Shown: positions 22,231-35,176, counted from the stretch's first letter. The stretch is 64,000 nt of DNA from Bolinopsis microptera (GCF_026151205.1 NC_087077.1:4526001-4590000); one strand, 5' to 3'. The notes: a model not told the origin generated them from the sequence alone. Made by a program: numbers and translations.

Positions 22231-23889
22231 TCATGAACTGGATGACACTGTTTCAAGTTTTAGACCCAGATGGTCGACTAGAGACTGAGGCAGACACAAA
22301 ACAGGGTTAACTTTAGCAAGATGCTGATCACCCAGGAGAGATAAACCAGCCAATCCAAACAGAGTGTGAAAAGGGTCCACCATGTCCCCAGGCCGATCTG
22401 CAAACCCACCGGTCTCTTCATCTTGAGATGCCAGGATGAACTTTATCAAACTAGGCTTATCCAGCCAATGTGTCCGTCCGATTATCTTAAGAGATGCTAA
22501 AACCCACCAACTATAACATACGTCAGGTAATTTTTCAGGTCGCCCATTTAAACCACCGGAAGGGAGCTGACGCTCACATAACCACCACGCCAGCTGATCA
22601 ACATCTAGCAGGTGCAGTTTATGAGCAATAGACAGAGCACCCACACAGCAGAACACCTGCCCTGCATGCGACTCTGATCCAGGGACACAACCAAATGCTC
22701 CGTCAAAGTTTTTACATCGCAACACAAAATGGACTCCTTTGTTGACATCACAGTCACTAAGTCTATCGAGTATAGTGAGAGTTGCAAAGGCACAGAAAGT
22801 GAACCTTGTGTCAACCTCACCCCACTCGTCACCCCAGAATGAGCCGTCAGTTTGCTGTAACGTAACCACATAGCTAACCACTTTGTCTTTATCTACATCA
22901 TCTAGCCTGTTGATCATTGCAAGGATTTGTATAGCACTAAGAGTGTATAATAGGTGAGGATCATGATTTTCACTGGCACCAAAACCACCTTTCTCTTCGT
23001 TGTAACATGACATTACAAATTTGAACAAGTCATCCTCCTTCAAGTGACCATCGTTTAGCAGCTTCAATGCAGTGAGGCACCAGTATACTCCGCTAGTGCG
23101 CAACCACTCCGACATCACATACTCGTAGGAGTTCTGATTCTTAGCATAACCTAGAATAAAGTCACGGTGCTTTACAAGATAGAGCTGGGAGGGAGCATCG
23201 TCTTTGAGGATCACATCTTTATGGAAACCCGACATCAGCTGAAACAAGATGGTAAAAACCAATATAAGATAATAAATATTGACACAATACCAAATAGCCG
23301 ATTGTGATCACAGTATGCATATTGCATATAATGCATTATATTATGTATCGAGTCAATTTATGACATAACAAGTTGTGTCAGCCTATAAAAAACATCAACG
23401 CGATTATCGTTAATTATCATTAATCATTAATTTATTAATGATTAAATCCGGTGTTTCTTATAAACCGGACCGGATTTAAATTGTCAATTCTCCGGCTTTA
23501 GTCAGATATTCGGTTGGTTTTTTAATTAATAAAAAATATTACAAAAGTAATTAACGAAACTCCCCAGTAAAACACCAGTTGGTAGTTTATTATTTGATTG
23601 ATGCCCGTCACATTGCCCAATATGTGAAAAATTAAAATTATCAGTCAATGTTTTTAACAAATAAGCTAATACCCATTTGGCAAAGAGACAAAATTATACA
23701 AAATTAACAATTATAGATTATTTTTAATCTATACAATTAATATCAATTAACATCATACAAGTCTCCCCTACTAATCAAGACATTAAATCGAATACCAAAA
23801 ATAAATTATTTCTCCTATATGAGATTTAAAAAGTCAAAACATCAAAAACACTGAAAAGAGGAGTAACTTACTCCAAGAATTCTGTCCAT
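22231..23889 (-). CDS. RABGGTB: Rab geranylgeranyltransferase subunit beta
   Basis: Two coding exons: 23872-23889 (MDRILG, donor GTAAGT) and 22231-23238 (acceptor TTTCAG), joined in phase 0, 341 residues. Matches the family from [10 protein letters not shown] through [16 protein letters not shown] and five prenyltransferase repeats ([65 protein letters not shown]). The zinc ligands are visible: Asp and Cys in PDVCYSW and His in DPFHTLFG. The enzyme is the catalytic beta subunit. With RABGGTA and Rab escort protein it adds geranylgeranyl groups to C-terminal cysteines of Rab GTPases for membrane targeting. Confidence 0.96.
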
Positions 23890-23947
23890 GATTACTTTAA
23901 TAATTGTGCAACATTTGATTGGTGCACAGTGCACATGATGTCTCCGT

Positions 23948-23992
23948 CGTGTATAAACTAATTACAACACTATAAATCTATTACATTTATCG
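23948..23992. repeat. Short relic of a palindromic MITE family
   Basis: The segment aaactaattacaacactataaatctattacattta is shared with copies near 51.1 and 51.55 kb. Confidence 0.6.
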
Positions 23993-24321
23993 AGGACGTT
24001 ACAGAAGAATAAATCCCAAATTTGTGCAATTTTTTAAACTAATACTATAGTGTTGTCGGTTAAAGTTGGCCCCTGACTGTGACCCTTGGAGTTGGTTCCA
24101 CTTTGTTTTGTCACGTACCAGAATAAACCAAGCAAACACACGAGCAGCAAAGTAAAGTACAGGGGACAAATTCAATTACTAGCACTAGAAACACTACGAG
24201 GAGGCACTCATTAAAACTTTACTATCATGTATAATCAAAACAGCTAAAAATATATACAAGTTTAGTGTTGGTTAACGTAAATAACAATGATAAGCATAAA
24301 ATCCTAAAAAGTTAATTTTGA

Positions 24322-26141
24322 TTAAACTTTAAGATCAATGAAATTAATCAAATTGCTCCAAAACTCATCTGAAAAAGGGGGTATCATCTGTCTGTGTTTA
24401 GGAAACGTCTCACAAGAGTAAAGATGTGATATATTTCTGGGTCTACTGTCCGAATCTGATGGTTTAAAAATTGTCATTTTTTCTCGGGCAAATTTACTAA
24501 CCCTCATTAGATGACCCTCTGTTGTAAAAATAAAATCACTTCTTTTGTTCAAAACATTATCTTGATCAAACAAGAGATATAAATACTTGCACGTTTCACT
24601 GAGAAAGAAGCTTTCCATTCGGTCTTCTTGCTTTTTACTGATAACACTATTTAAAGTAGCGTAACCACATCTTGCTTTATTGTACATCTGAATACTGTCA
24701 TAGATTTTCTCGCCTACAAACAAATAGAAAGGGTGTCGTGTAGCTTGGAACAGCAAATAAGTAGCCTCTGCAAATTCAGGCCTCAAGGGATACAGGGCAT
24801 ATTCACATTTCTTAAGATACCAGTTGTATCTCTCTGGGAGAGCATCGTATTTTAGCCACAAGCCATAGAATAAAGCATGATGGAGGATGGCTGCCTCAAG
24901 ATCACCGTGAAGTATTTGAACACCAACAAAGGCTGCCGATAAGCTGTCAATCCAATGATTTTGTAGTTTTCCAGTTTTCATATTGACATTTGCAAAATAA
25001 TATGGATTGTCATAGATTGACAAGTTACTGTCATCCACAGAAAACCGTTTCATATATTTTACAATACTGTCATAATGATTACTGAATCTAGATAGATCCT
25101 TTTCGTCACCAAATAAGATAAAGGACTTCAGAAGATACTCAAAATAAGAATCTATTCCTGCACCAATACCACTCATAGGATCATCCCAAGATCCAGATTT
25201 TGTGTTGTAAACATTACCAATGAGACCTGTCTTGCTGTCTCTTAATTCCCATAGTTTATCCATAGCACGCTCTGCAACAACTTCAAATATTGGGTCTCCA
25301 ACTAATCTACCCAACATTTTAAATTCTAATATTAGGGTTCCTACTCCAGCAGTGCAGGTAGATTCACTGAACAAGTCAGATTTTCCGTGACGTAAATTTA
25401 CCCTTGGAATTGGCATATGATCTGAATTTTCAAAAGCTGGTAACAGTCTTGCACCCAAATCATGTGCTAACGTCAGCAATTCATTGTCATAGTTATCAAT
25501 AGTCACATTGAAGACATCAGTCCATTCTGTTACAATGAGATGGGCACTAAGGAGAGATCCTAACATTCGGATTGTACTTTCAAACACTTGAACTGTGCAT
25601 TCTTGATCAAATGAAACTGTATTTATAACATATTCCACAGCACTTTTGAAATATTTTTTGTCCCCCATGATTGCTAAGGTATCCAAGGAATCAACCAATC
25701 CCAATGAAAAATTACCAAGGGCATCATTAATATTTATGTTACTGGGATTATCATAATCTGGTCCACGTCCATTGCATTCATGAGGGTTCAGTTCGTCCAT
25801 TGGAAAGGCATGATTCATATAGTTATCATATCCAAAATAGAACATCTCACGAACCTGAAAAAAATAATCAGTAATTTAAACAAATATTTAAATAAGAATG
25901 GAAACACTTGTTATTCAAAAGCCTCGCAAGTAAAAATATAATTCTCATTAAGTTAAGAAACAGTAATAAAATTAGCCCTGCAAATTTCAGAATTGGACAG
26001 AGTATTTCAAACCTCCTCCATGAAAAGCATCTTAATATTGACTGAAAAACTTACCTTTCTTTTGAGTATCTGATTCCTTTTGTGAGGAAAGTGCATGGCC
26101 AAGTCTGAACAGAACAGTTGGAACACTATTATCCACCACAT
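24322..26141 (-). CDS. EDEM1: ER degradation-enhancing mannosidase EDEM1-like
   Basis: Two coding exons: 26055-26141 and 24322-25854, phase 0, 539 residues. Exon 1 starts MWWIIVFQLFCSDLAM, a signal peptide, then leads into NQILKRK-VREMFYFGYDNYM. The GH47 domain follows: AFPMDELNP, GRGPD, GNFSLGLVDSLDTLAIMG, the acidic QVFESTIRMLG, GAGIDSYFEYLLKS, LPERYNW, DRMESFFLSETCKYLYLLF and FTTEGH. EDEM1 trims mannose from misfolded glycoproteins, or hands them over, for ER-associated degradation; it acts in the ER lumen. Wording is closest to EDEM1 rather than EDEM2 or EDEM3. It is shorter than human EDEM1 (657), mainly at the N-terminus and the very end. A longer shadow frame over exon 1 is out of phase and was discarded. 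Confidence 0.92.
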
Positions 26142-26249
26142 ACCTCATGTACATTGGACTTAAAAACCTAATCTGAAATGATTGTGTTAGAAGAAAATTA
26201 TACTGTTTTGAAACTAAAATGTGATATCTATCAGCTGCTTTTAGACTCA

Positions 26250-26442
26250 CGGAAAAAGTCGTTTCTAGCTAAACCTATGCCGGTCAGTGCATGCCACTTG
26301 CCTGCAATTGTATTGCACAAGCAATGTTTGATTGTGCACCCTGAAAATTGAGCCCAACTATGTTTGTGAGCAATCATCCTCGAACTTTCCACCCTAAAAC
26401 AATGTACACAGATAAAATGGTTATTGTCTAACTATAAGGTGA
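26250..26442. other. EDEM upstream region
   Basis: Non-coding; no motif recognised. Confidence 0.4.
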
Positions 26443-26621
26443 GACACACATAATAATAATAATAATAAATTAATGTTATTTTTATACAGCACCAAAAGGT
26501 TAAATATTTTAAATTTAACCCTTATGCTCAGCTGTAAATGATACCTAAATGACAGTAGAGATCGTGCATCTCGCCTTGGACTGGAGTAAATACGGAAGTT
26601 TAAAGCTGCAAGTTAAATCCA
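26443..26621. repeat. Dispersed repeat with AAT tract, copy 1
   Basis: About 165 bp after an (AAT)n run. Nearly identical to 33498-33661, including gatcgtgcatctcgccttgg. Possibly a SINE or MITE; class unknown. Confidence 0.8.
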
Positions 26622-27430
26622 ATTGGCTGACTATAAGGTCATGGCCTGAACAAATAATTTTTTTAAATAGTCAAGTGATGCTAAAGCAGAGCACAAATGT
26701 GTAATAAGTTAATAGATTAAAAAACTGATTCATGTGATGCATTACGCAGAGCACAGATAAAAATACTGATTCAATGATTAAAATTATAGCTGTGAGTGTC
26801 AATAAATTACTGTGGCATAAAAAAAGGAGCGATGTACACGTGATCTGAGATACCAATATCTCAATATTAAAAGGATTGTGTCTAGAAACATTCATAGTTT
26901 CTAGGTTAGACACACTCAAAAATAGAACTCAACTTATAAATCAAAGAGTTAGAAATTTTAATTAAACTCAGAGAAAAACCTGATCACAAAATCCCGAAAA
27001 AACACTTAAAACATATGATACAACACACTACACAGTGTAAGTTCCCACTGGCTTTTACAGGCTTTTACTAAACGAACATCTCTTGTGCATTTGTGATCTA
27101 GGGAGTATATATCAGATTCAGGACCAAATAGCATATTATATTGTAGCGCGATGCGCTACTGTACCTCGCCGAGCTGCGATGAATTGACATCGTCAATTAA
27201 CATATTATAGCATAGTATAGCATATTGGCACGATGCTTACAGTACACTACAATGTATAAGTACTGAAAGGGTATCCTAAGAAGATTCTTGATTTTTTGGC
27301 AGGAGCTCCTTCTCATTTAACAGCTAGACCTTCAATTCGGCTGAGTCGAACGAGGAGAGATTATACAGGTGTGCAATTTTGCATAGACCAATGCACAATG
27401 GATCCTTAGCTAAAAATAGTATTCAAACAA
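26622..27430. other. Non-coding spacer
   Basis: No gene. At 27142-27201 lies a relic (tgtagcgcgatgcgctactg ... gaattgacatcgtcaattaa) shared with 41916-42120. Confidence 0.5.
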
Positions 27431-27744
27431 TCTCTACTATAATTCAGAGAATTGTTTTTGTAGAATGTATGTATGTACGACCGCCCACGTGCAAATTAGA
27501 TGAAAAATAGGAATTTAGGTAACAACCAAAACGTTCCATAGCAACGGTGTTTTAATGCACACATGCACATGCAAAGATTGTTTTAACGTCATTTTGATCG
27601 GTTTTGTGATAATTACGTTGTGTTTAAAGTGTTTTATATTTAAATCGGCTGAATCTTCGGTCGGGGTGAACCTTTTTTGATGCGATTAAAACTTTCTTTC
27701 AAAGAATACTACTAGCTTCGTCCCTGTTACCACGGGCTTTCTAG
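27431..27744 (+). mobile_element. Short Helitron-like element, complete
   Basis: 314 bp. Begins TCTCTACTATAATT after a host A and ends CTAG before a host T. The A|TC...CTAG|T arrangement and TCTCTACTA start are Helitron hallmarks. A small GC hairpin (CCCTGTTACCACGGG) sits just before the 3' end. Shares its body with 35313-35602. Confidence 0.75.
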
Positions 27745-27758
27745 TCTCTACTATAATT
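27745..27758 (+). mobile_element. 5' terminus of a second Helitron copy
   Basis: The 14 bases TCTCTACTATAATT recur immediately after the first copy's CTAG. The matching body appears only at 35313, so this copy seems split by everything in between. Confidence 0.55.
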
Positions 27759-27845
27759 AATAATAATAATAATAATACTACTACTAATAATAATAATACT
27801 ACTACTAATAATAATAATACTACTAATAATAATAATACTACTAAT

Positions 27846-28624
27846 GGGTCAGAGCAGGATCAACAACCTAACATCGCCCCTCCAGCTCGCCGTGAGAGGA
27901 AGGCTCGCACTGAGACTTCCACTCGTCACACGTGGAGCAAGGAGGACAACATACAGCTCATGACGCTGTATTACCAGAGCCAACCATCCCGCTCTGGTTA
28001 CAGAAGGAGACTCCGGTCACTGTGGGATGATGCCGGACTCTTCACTTGTACAGAACAAAGATTGGCAGACCAAGCAAGGTCAATCAGAAATAATAATCTC
28101 CTCTCAGACATAGAACTACTGGAGATTCGAGGTACTCTTCCACCTAGTGTAGTGGAAGAGGCTCCAACAACAACAACTCAAGCTCTACCCACAGTCTCCC
28201 AAGCAATCAGGACGTTGAGGGATGCAACTATCCCAACTGTTGCCGCCGAAGAACTCAACCCCACCGCAACGGTACCTGATTTTGACAAGGAGGCAATCAT
28301 TGAGCGGCTAAAAACCCTCTTAGAAGACCCTTCAGTGATAGAAACCAAGCCCCTGAGACATGTGAACAGAAAGAAGCTTATGGAGGAAACATCTCTCATC
28401 AACTCATGTATAGCAGAGATTCCTACTTCTTCAATCACTGAAACCAACACTCTATTGCTTGCAGGAGCACATTTAGTCAGCGAAAGACTTGGCGAAAAAC
28501 CTGCAAATAAGAATACAGAGAAGCGGAAAACTCCGCTATGGAAAAGAAGAATCGAAGATAAGATTACCCAGGTGAGGAAAGACATCTCTTATCTTGAGGA
28601 GAAGAAGAAAGGTATTACCCTTAA
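27846..28624 (+). pseudogene. R4/Dong-like LINE ORF, N-terminal part
   Basis: The frame runs through the triplet tract (encoding Asn/Thr) into GSEQDQQPNIAPP, and then a Myb-like DNA-binding start (RHTWSKEDNIQLMTLYYQS) typical of R2/R4-group proteins. The first ATG is at 27960. It ends where the TTAA-flanked transposon begins. Its last native codons (GGT ATT ACC CTT A) continue in frame at 30139 once one TTAA and the insertion are skipped, so the LINE was intact when interrupted. Confidence 0.85.
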
Positions 28625-30134
28625 GGCCAGAGGGGGGGGGTAAGGGGTCAAAAAATTCTACCAAAATATTATTTTCTAAATCGATTTAATTTTTGATGAC
28701 AAAAACATTGCTGCTATTCACATATTTGTAGCTGATTAACTTTATTTTATAATTGAGGTTAACCGATTTTCACAAAATTGACTATACAACATTGAGGTTA
28801 ATAAAATTGAGGTTCATATTTTATTACACGCCATAATTTTTTGTTATTTCGGTCAGCAAATGTAAACTCTAAATTTTAGGTTCATAATTATAAGAAAAAG
28901 TAATATCCAAACGTGATTAAATGAGGTTAACCTCTTCTTTTAGATATAGCGAGAATAGATCAAATGATAGAGTTATTATTTTCATGGTAAGTTTACGGTA
29001 TACAAATTTCTAAATAGATGACGTGTTGATTGACTTTACTTTTATCTTGAGAAAATGAAAAAAATGAGGTTAACCATCACATTTTGGTACCGTAGGGAAT
29101 ATACATACGATTCTTACTTATGTAATGTACCACAATATCGAAGTGAGGTATCTATTGGTATCACAATGCCTACAACTATAATCACGTGACAAAGGTGATT
29201 TGAACTGACCATATTTTAGTAGAAGATTTTACCCGTAAATGGCTAAAAAATGAGGTTAACCTCTCATTTTTTGAATATCTGACCAGTTAATTACATGTTA
29301 ACCTCAAAACCTTAATCGTTATACTGTGCAAATGTTTTACTACATATATAATAACACATTGATAAACCAATCCCAGTGTTATATGGTCTAAAGCGAGGTT
29401 AACAACCAAATTTTAAGCAGTTAGTGTTTACAGGAAGTCTTGGTTAACCTCATTTTTTACAATACAAGGACATTAACTACTGAAAGTGGCTAAAATCATT
29501 TAGGGGACGGCCAGGTCTGATCAAGCAAACGTTATTAAGTGTATAAAAAGTCCTAACTAACGAACTGTGATACATTCCAGTGAATATTCAAAATTTTGAA
29601 AACACTAAATTGCATCTATCTCAAAACACATTTTTTGACCTTTCGATTCCTTAGTTGAGAAAACTGGCCACTCCCTGATCTTGACGTTTGGTACAGTGGT
29701 TCCTTAGACAATTGTCCTCATTTATTATGTGAGCGATTTTTTAAATTTGACTCGGTTCTCGAATTATGAGGTTAACCAGCTAAATTTTCCGAATTTTTGA
29801 CATGGTTAACCTCATAATTCGAGAACCGAGTCAAATAAAAAAAATCGCTCACATAATAAATGAGGATAATTGTCTAAGGAACCACTGTACCAAACCTCAA
29901 GATCAGGGAGTGACCGGTTTTCTCAACTAAGGAATCGAAAGGTCAAAAAAGTTACAGCCGTTTAAAGATCCAGTTTAACATGTAATTACAGGTAAACCTC
30001 AAAATTTAGCGCGCGATATCTCAGGAACGCAAGGTCAGATTTTGATCCGGTTTTTTTCTTCTTGTTCGTCTTCAGCAGCTTATATCAAATATGTGAAAAC
30101 TAGAAAAGTGCCATTTACCCCCCCCCCTCTGGCC
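28625..30134. mobile_element. Non-autonomous TTAA-type DNA transposon
   Basis: 1,510 bp between two TTAA sites (28621-28624 and 30135-30138), with inverted ends GGCCAGAGGGGGGGG. TTAA duplication occurs in piggyBac and Kolobok; the 5' GG end favours Kolobok. No transposase frame. Inside are about ten copies of GAGGTTAACC-like sequence in both orientations (for example 28755, 28923, 29066, 29252, 29393, 29768, 29805) and a long hairpin. Confidence 0.85.
29631..29950. repeat. Long hairpin inside the TTAA element
   Basis: Nearly perfect inverted repeat: arms 29631-29777 and 29803-29950 with a 25-bp spacer. Each arm ends at the spacer in GAGGTTAACC. Confidence 0.93.
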
Positions 30135-30138
30135 TTAA

Positions 30139-32719
30139 ACAAAAAATACTAGAAGGGCTCAACAGACGTCACCCCCTGTTGAAGAAAAAGGGCATATCAT
30201 GCATCATTGAGGAGCTCAAGCAACGTCTTCGTGCAAAAGCAGCTAAGATAAAGAGATTTAATAAAAGATGCGAACGATACCACCAGAACAAGTTGTTTGG
30301 AAACAACCAGAGGCAGTTCTACAGAAACCTTCAAACAAACCCTGAAGAACAGGATATCTCCCACCCTGAGGCTGACAAGGATTCTTGTTTGAAGTTCTGG
30401 AAGAACATATGGGAGCAGCCGGTTGAACATAACAGTGATGCTGAATGGTTACCGGATGTCAGAACAGCACTAGCCTCAGCAGATGAACAGCGACAGTTTG
30501 TTATAACTAACACCCTGGTTGCAGATAGAGTGAAGAAAATGACCAATTGGTCCTCTCCTGGTACAGACGGACTGCATGCTTATTGGATAAAGCACTTTAA
30601 AGAACTCCACAATAGGATTGCAGATCAACTTATGAATTGCCTAACCAATGCTGATATCCCAGACTGGATGACATTGGGACGCACGTACCTGCTCATAAAA
30701 GACCACTCCAAAGGACCCATCCCAGGCAATTTCAGACCTATTACATGCTTATCAGCTATGTGGAAACTGTTCACTGGTCTAATCTCAGATTCCATATACA
30801 ACCATTTAGACCAGCAAAAACTCCTCCCCCCTGAGCAGAAAGGGTGCAAGAAGAAGAGCAGAGGATGTAAAGAACAGTTAATGATAGACAAACTCATTCT
30901 GAAGAACTGTAAACGAAGGAAGCGGAACCTGAACATGACGTTTATAGACTACAAGAAGGCGTATGATAGCGTCCCACACTCTTGGATTCTGTCTTGTTTG
31001 ACCATGTGTGGTATCTCTTCATCCATCATAGATCTGTTTGAAGCCTCCTTCAAACAATCGTATGTTAACCTGATGCTTGGTAAAGTTTCCCTTGGGAGAA
31101 TTAAAATTAATAGAGGTCTATTCCAAGGAGACTCAGTATCACCTATTCACTTTATTATGAGTCTTATACCCCTGTCCATTCTTTTGAATAAGCATGACAT
31201 AGGATACTCTCTGGAGAAGGGAGGTCGACCGAAAGTGTCACATAGGCTATACATGGACGACCTCAAGTTGTATGCCGAGAGTGAAGACGAAATGCAAACA
31301 CTGGTTAATACCACAGCAGAGTTCAGCAGTGACATAAAAATGGAATTCGGGCTAGAGAAATGTGCCGTGGTGAAGGTGAAGAAGGGAGCAAGAGCCGTTT
31401 TCGAAGGCATCTCCCTACCCACAGGTGAACAGATCCATGAGTTGGAGGACGAGGGCTATAAGTATCTGGGAATACTAGAAGCCAATGATATACTGCACAA
31501 AGAGATGAAAGCACTGGTTACAAAAGAGTATATCAGAAGAGTTAAAAAGGTTTTAAAATCCCAGCTTCATGGCAGGAATAGTATACAAGCAATTAACACC
31601 TGGGCTGTACCTGTGATAAGATATGGAGCTGGAATTCTCTCATGGAATGCTGGAGAGACCAAAGCCTTAGATGTCAAGACCCGGAAACTGATGAGGATAA
31701 ATGGAGCTCACCACCCCCAAGGAGATGTTGATCGGTTATACGTAAGCCGTCAACTGGGTGGCCGTGGGCTACATAGTATAGAGGAAGTCGTAAAGAGAGA
31801 GGAGAATGCACTCACCACTTATGTGGTGAAAAGTAGAGACCCAGAACTGATTGCTCTGAAGGACTACTTTGTCAAAGACAAGATACTCTTGGGTGAAGAG
31901 ATAGAGAAAGATATCGACCGAACACAACGCGAGGAAATCCGCAAGGAGAAGTGGACTGCTAAAGTGATGCACGGACAGTTCCCAAGGCAGATGGTGGGTA
32001 TAGCGGACCCGTTAACCTCTTGGAACTGGCTCACTCAACAAGACTTGAAGAAGGAGACAGAAGGATTGTTGATAGCAGCCCAAGACCAAGCACTTAGGAC
32101 GAATTATGTGAAGCACAGGATTGACAAAACACCTGGCTCTTCTCCCCTCTGCAGACTCTGCAGAAATCATTACGAGACAATAGACCACATACTGAATGGG
32201 TGCCCAAAACTTTCACAGACAGAATATAAGTGTCGGCATGACAAAGTAGCTGCCGCATTGCACTGGAGTCTGTGCAAGGAATACGGCTTCCCACGCAGTA
32301 AAAGGTGGTACGAACACCGGGCAGAGAAGGTGCTGGAGAACGAAAAAGTCAAGATATTGTGGGACTTCCATGTCCAGTCGGACCACGTTATCGAACACTG
32401 CAGACCGGATCTCCTCCTGGTAGACAAGGTAACCAACGCAGCAACCATCATTGACGTTGCAGTCCCAGGAGATACCCGGATCCTGGATAGAGAACAAGAA
32501 AAGATACTGAAATATCAAGACCTAAAAAGAGAAATTAAGAAGAACTGGAATTTACGAAAGGTCACAATCGTCCCTGTGGTGATAGGCGCATTAGGAACTA
32601 TCACCATTAACTTTCGTAAACACCTCGACGCAGTCCACTGCAATCTGAGCATCTCTAATCTCCAGAAGACAGCTCTGCTTGGATCAGCCAGAATTCTCAG
32701 GATGGTCTTAGACATATGA
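30139..32719 (+). pseudogene. R4/Dong-like LINE ORF, RT and endonuclease part
   Basis: About 860 residues, uninterrupted. RT motifs in order: SSPGTDGLHAYWIK, GNFRPITCLS, GCKKKSRGCKEQL, the catalytic Asp in MTFIDYKKAYDSVPH, NRGLFQGDSVSP and the YMDD box. The thumb-like ELEDEGYKYLGI is characteristic of R4/Dong proteins. The C-terminus has a CCHC knuckle (CRLCRNHYETIDHILNGC) and the restriction-like endonuclease core RPDLLLVD...ATIIDVAVPGD with a following KY. Both enzymatic domains look intact; the element is dead only through the upstream insertion. Transcription from an internal promoter could still yield this part. Confidence 0.92.
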
Positions 32720-33497
32720 TATTATTGAGAGTATAATACACTGTAGATACTCTATATTTAGTTTATTCTTCACTGGATACTGTAATAAACACTTTTTACC
32801 TGGTCCTCTTATATCTCTTCCCTTGCTATGCAAGCCCTGTTTCTTGTTTATACAATTTTTAACCCGTATATTGGGTAGACTGTGTATTTGTTATGTATTT
32901 TATATTATACAGTTTTGTGTACAAGTAATTATTGTTATTTACTGGACTAAGGGGTATACATGTGTTGGAGTTTTTCTCTTATTTTTCTTCTCTTGCTCTG
33001 CATGCCCTGATTCTTGTATAAACATGATGTTTGTTTAAATATTGTATATTCTTGTATTGATTGTGGTATTTTGTGGATCAGATTCAGCAATACCCAATGG
33101 GTACTTGCTGAATCACTGTTTTATACACTCTGTAGCCAGTCCCTGTGTTCCGTCCCTTGCCCTGCAAGCCCTGTTTCTTGATTATACAGCATTTATTTAT
33201 CGTGTATTACATTGTAGTATGTAATAAACATTTGTAGTAGTGTAGGATTGTTTGAATTTCTTTTTGCTAGATTTTATAATATTTATTTGTATAATTTGTG
33301 ATTGTTTCTCCCGGTTTTCTTCCCTTGCGTAGCAAGCCCTGTCTCTTGTAAAAACAACCTCGAAAGATTTGTAGATACACATAGTCTCTACACCTTTACC
33401 CTCTGGTCCCTAGGGTCAGCTGATCCCGGGCCAGAGGAAAACTACCGACTGCCAAGGTTTGACGCCTAGGCAGTCGAGACCTCTTATTGAGACCCTT

Positions 33498-33661
33498 TAT
33501 AATAATAAATTAATGTTATTTTGATACAGCACCAAAAGGTTAAATAATTTAAATTTAACCCTTATGCTCAGCTGTAAATGATACTTAAATGACAGTAGAG
33601 ATCGTGCATCTCGCCTTGGACTGGAGTAAAAACGGAAGTTTATAGCTGCAAGTTAAATCCT
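33498..33661. repeat. Dispersed repeat, copy 2
   Basis: Near-identical to 26457-26621. It directly follows the LINE's TAA tail. Confidence 0.8.
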
Positions 33662-34560
33662 GACTAAATAAGGCAGAAACACCTTTAACAAGAATATATC
33701 CAAGAAAGGTTAGCAGGTTTTCTAACAAAACATATGAAAAATAGATGATGACCACAAGAAATCTATGTATGAGACTCATAAGACTATGATGATGAAAATC
33801 TTTTAAAAATAACTGGCTACAATGAGCATTTTAATAACAATAAATAGTAGAGATCAAAAACTTTAATTTCCAATAGAGAAATTTATAGAAACACACCTAA
33901 CAAATTTTACCCTGCTAATAGCTATTAAAAAAAACCATTAATAGTTTCGTATAAAAATTATGATCTAAACAATTACTACCCTTCAAGAATTGATCAAAAT
34001 GTTTATGTAACAAAATATTTGACTTTACCAGTCTCTTGACGTTTCACAATGAAACTGAGGTTGAAGATGCAGTTACAAAAGGCCACTGGTTCTTAATGGT
34101 TACTGAAACAAACTTTATCCAAAATACAAGTTTTAAAGCAGTCCATATCTGCTTTCCTGTGAACTGAACAATTCAAATAGAAAAACTCATTCCCTTGTTA
34201 TTACAACAATATTTAGTTTAAAGGTGATTGTTTTCAAATAAACATAGTCCAATAACACTATACTACACTTCAATATGCTTGGTATTTAATCCTTTATCAT
34301 AATAATAGCAAAATTAGCAAAATTAAATGCTATAATAAAGCCTTATCTTTTCGAAAGATTTATTTTCCGCCTAAGATTTAAGACTAACAAAAAGATATAC
34401 AAGATAATAAAGATGAAAAATCATAAAATATTAAAATTTCTGTAAGAATCTATAGAACTCCAAATATACAAACAATCTGAATACTTCAATATGCCAAGGC
34501 CTCCTCGCCAAAACTAGAATTCTATAACTTAATTAAACATGATTTCGAACCAGAGGCATA
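33662..34560. other. Non-coding spacer
   Basis: Very AT-rich. No gene or repeat recognised. Confidence 0.5.
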
Positions 34561-34587
34561 CCTATGAATTATCAAAATACCGGATGT

Positions 34588-35176
34588 TCGAAAAAGTCTG
34601 ACAAGGTTTCGTATCAGCTGCCACAACCTCTACATTGAAAGGGGCAGATACGAAACCCCCCTTGTACCAAGAGAAGAACGTTGGTGCACCTACTGCTTTT
34701 TCCGCAAAGGGCTCAAGCCTATTGAGGACGAAAGTCACGTATTGATTGACTGTTTGCTCTACTCCTCAGTTAGGGAAAAATTCAATTTCCATCCCCTAAA
34801 CATTACTGACCTAGTCGGTTTGCTCTCCAACAAAACTCTAGATCCTACCACACTCACTGCCACAGCAAGAGCAATCCATTCAATTCTCTCTGTGAACGAA
34901 AATTATACAGCCTACTATAAGAGCCCAGATTTCCACTCAAATACTGGCAAGTGCATAATGCTATAGGACCTTAAAATAAGATTGAACCATACAAACTCAA
35001 TTTATCTATTTTTCTAAAACTAGCATTATATATAACATTTCTAAATTATCCCTACACACTTGTAAATAATTAATAGAATTGTGTAACTTAAATTATTTCA
35101 GAATTACAACTATTGTGTATTCAATAAAGTAATTATCACTTTTGTATCCTTGTATCCTTGTATCCTTGTATCCTAC
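34588..35176 (+). pseudogene. LINE ORF2 C-terminal fragment with tandem tail
   Basis: From about 34588 the frame reads RKSLTRFRISCHNLYIERGRY, then ERWCTYC...IEDESHVLIDCLLY..R, to the stop at 34964-34966. This Cys/His pattern (C-x2-C...H-x4-C) is the end of many non-LTR ORF2 proteins of aquatic invertebrates. About 170 bp on, it ends in four ttgtatcc repeats (35144-35176), a short-repeat 3' tail. 5'-truncated relic. Confidence 0.75.

Larger units (their letters stand above)
27759..33500 (+). mobile_element. R4/Dong-like LINE in a TAA-rich tract
   Basis: Starts in or after a TAA/ACT triplet tract (27757-27844) and ends in gagaccctttataataataaa. The tract and tail agree with the TAA-repeat targeting known for Dong. 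Its ORF is interrupted by a DNA transposon at 28625-30134. The 3' UTR is about 780 bp and contains several related ttgc..tgcaagccctg(t/a)ttcttg blocks (near 32821, 32994, 33159, 33326). Confidence 0.85.

Noticed and set aside
26032-26250. 72-codon frame upstream of EDEM
   Set aside because: It overlaps EDEM exon 1 in another frame; the true exon starts at the ATG 26139-26141 with a signal peptide and joins in phase.
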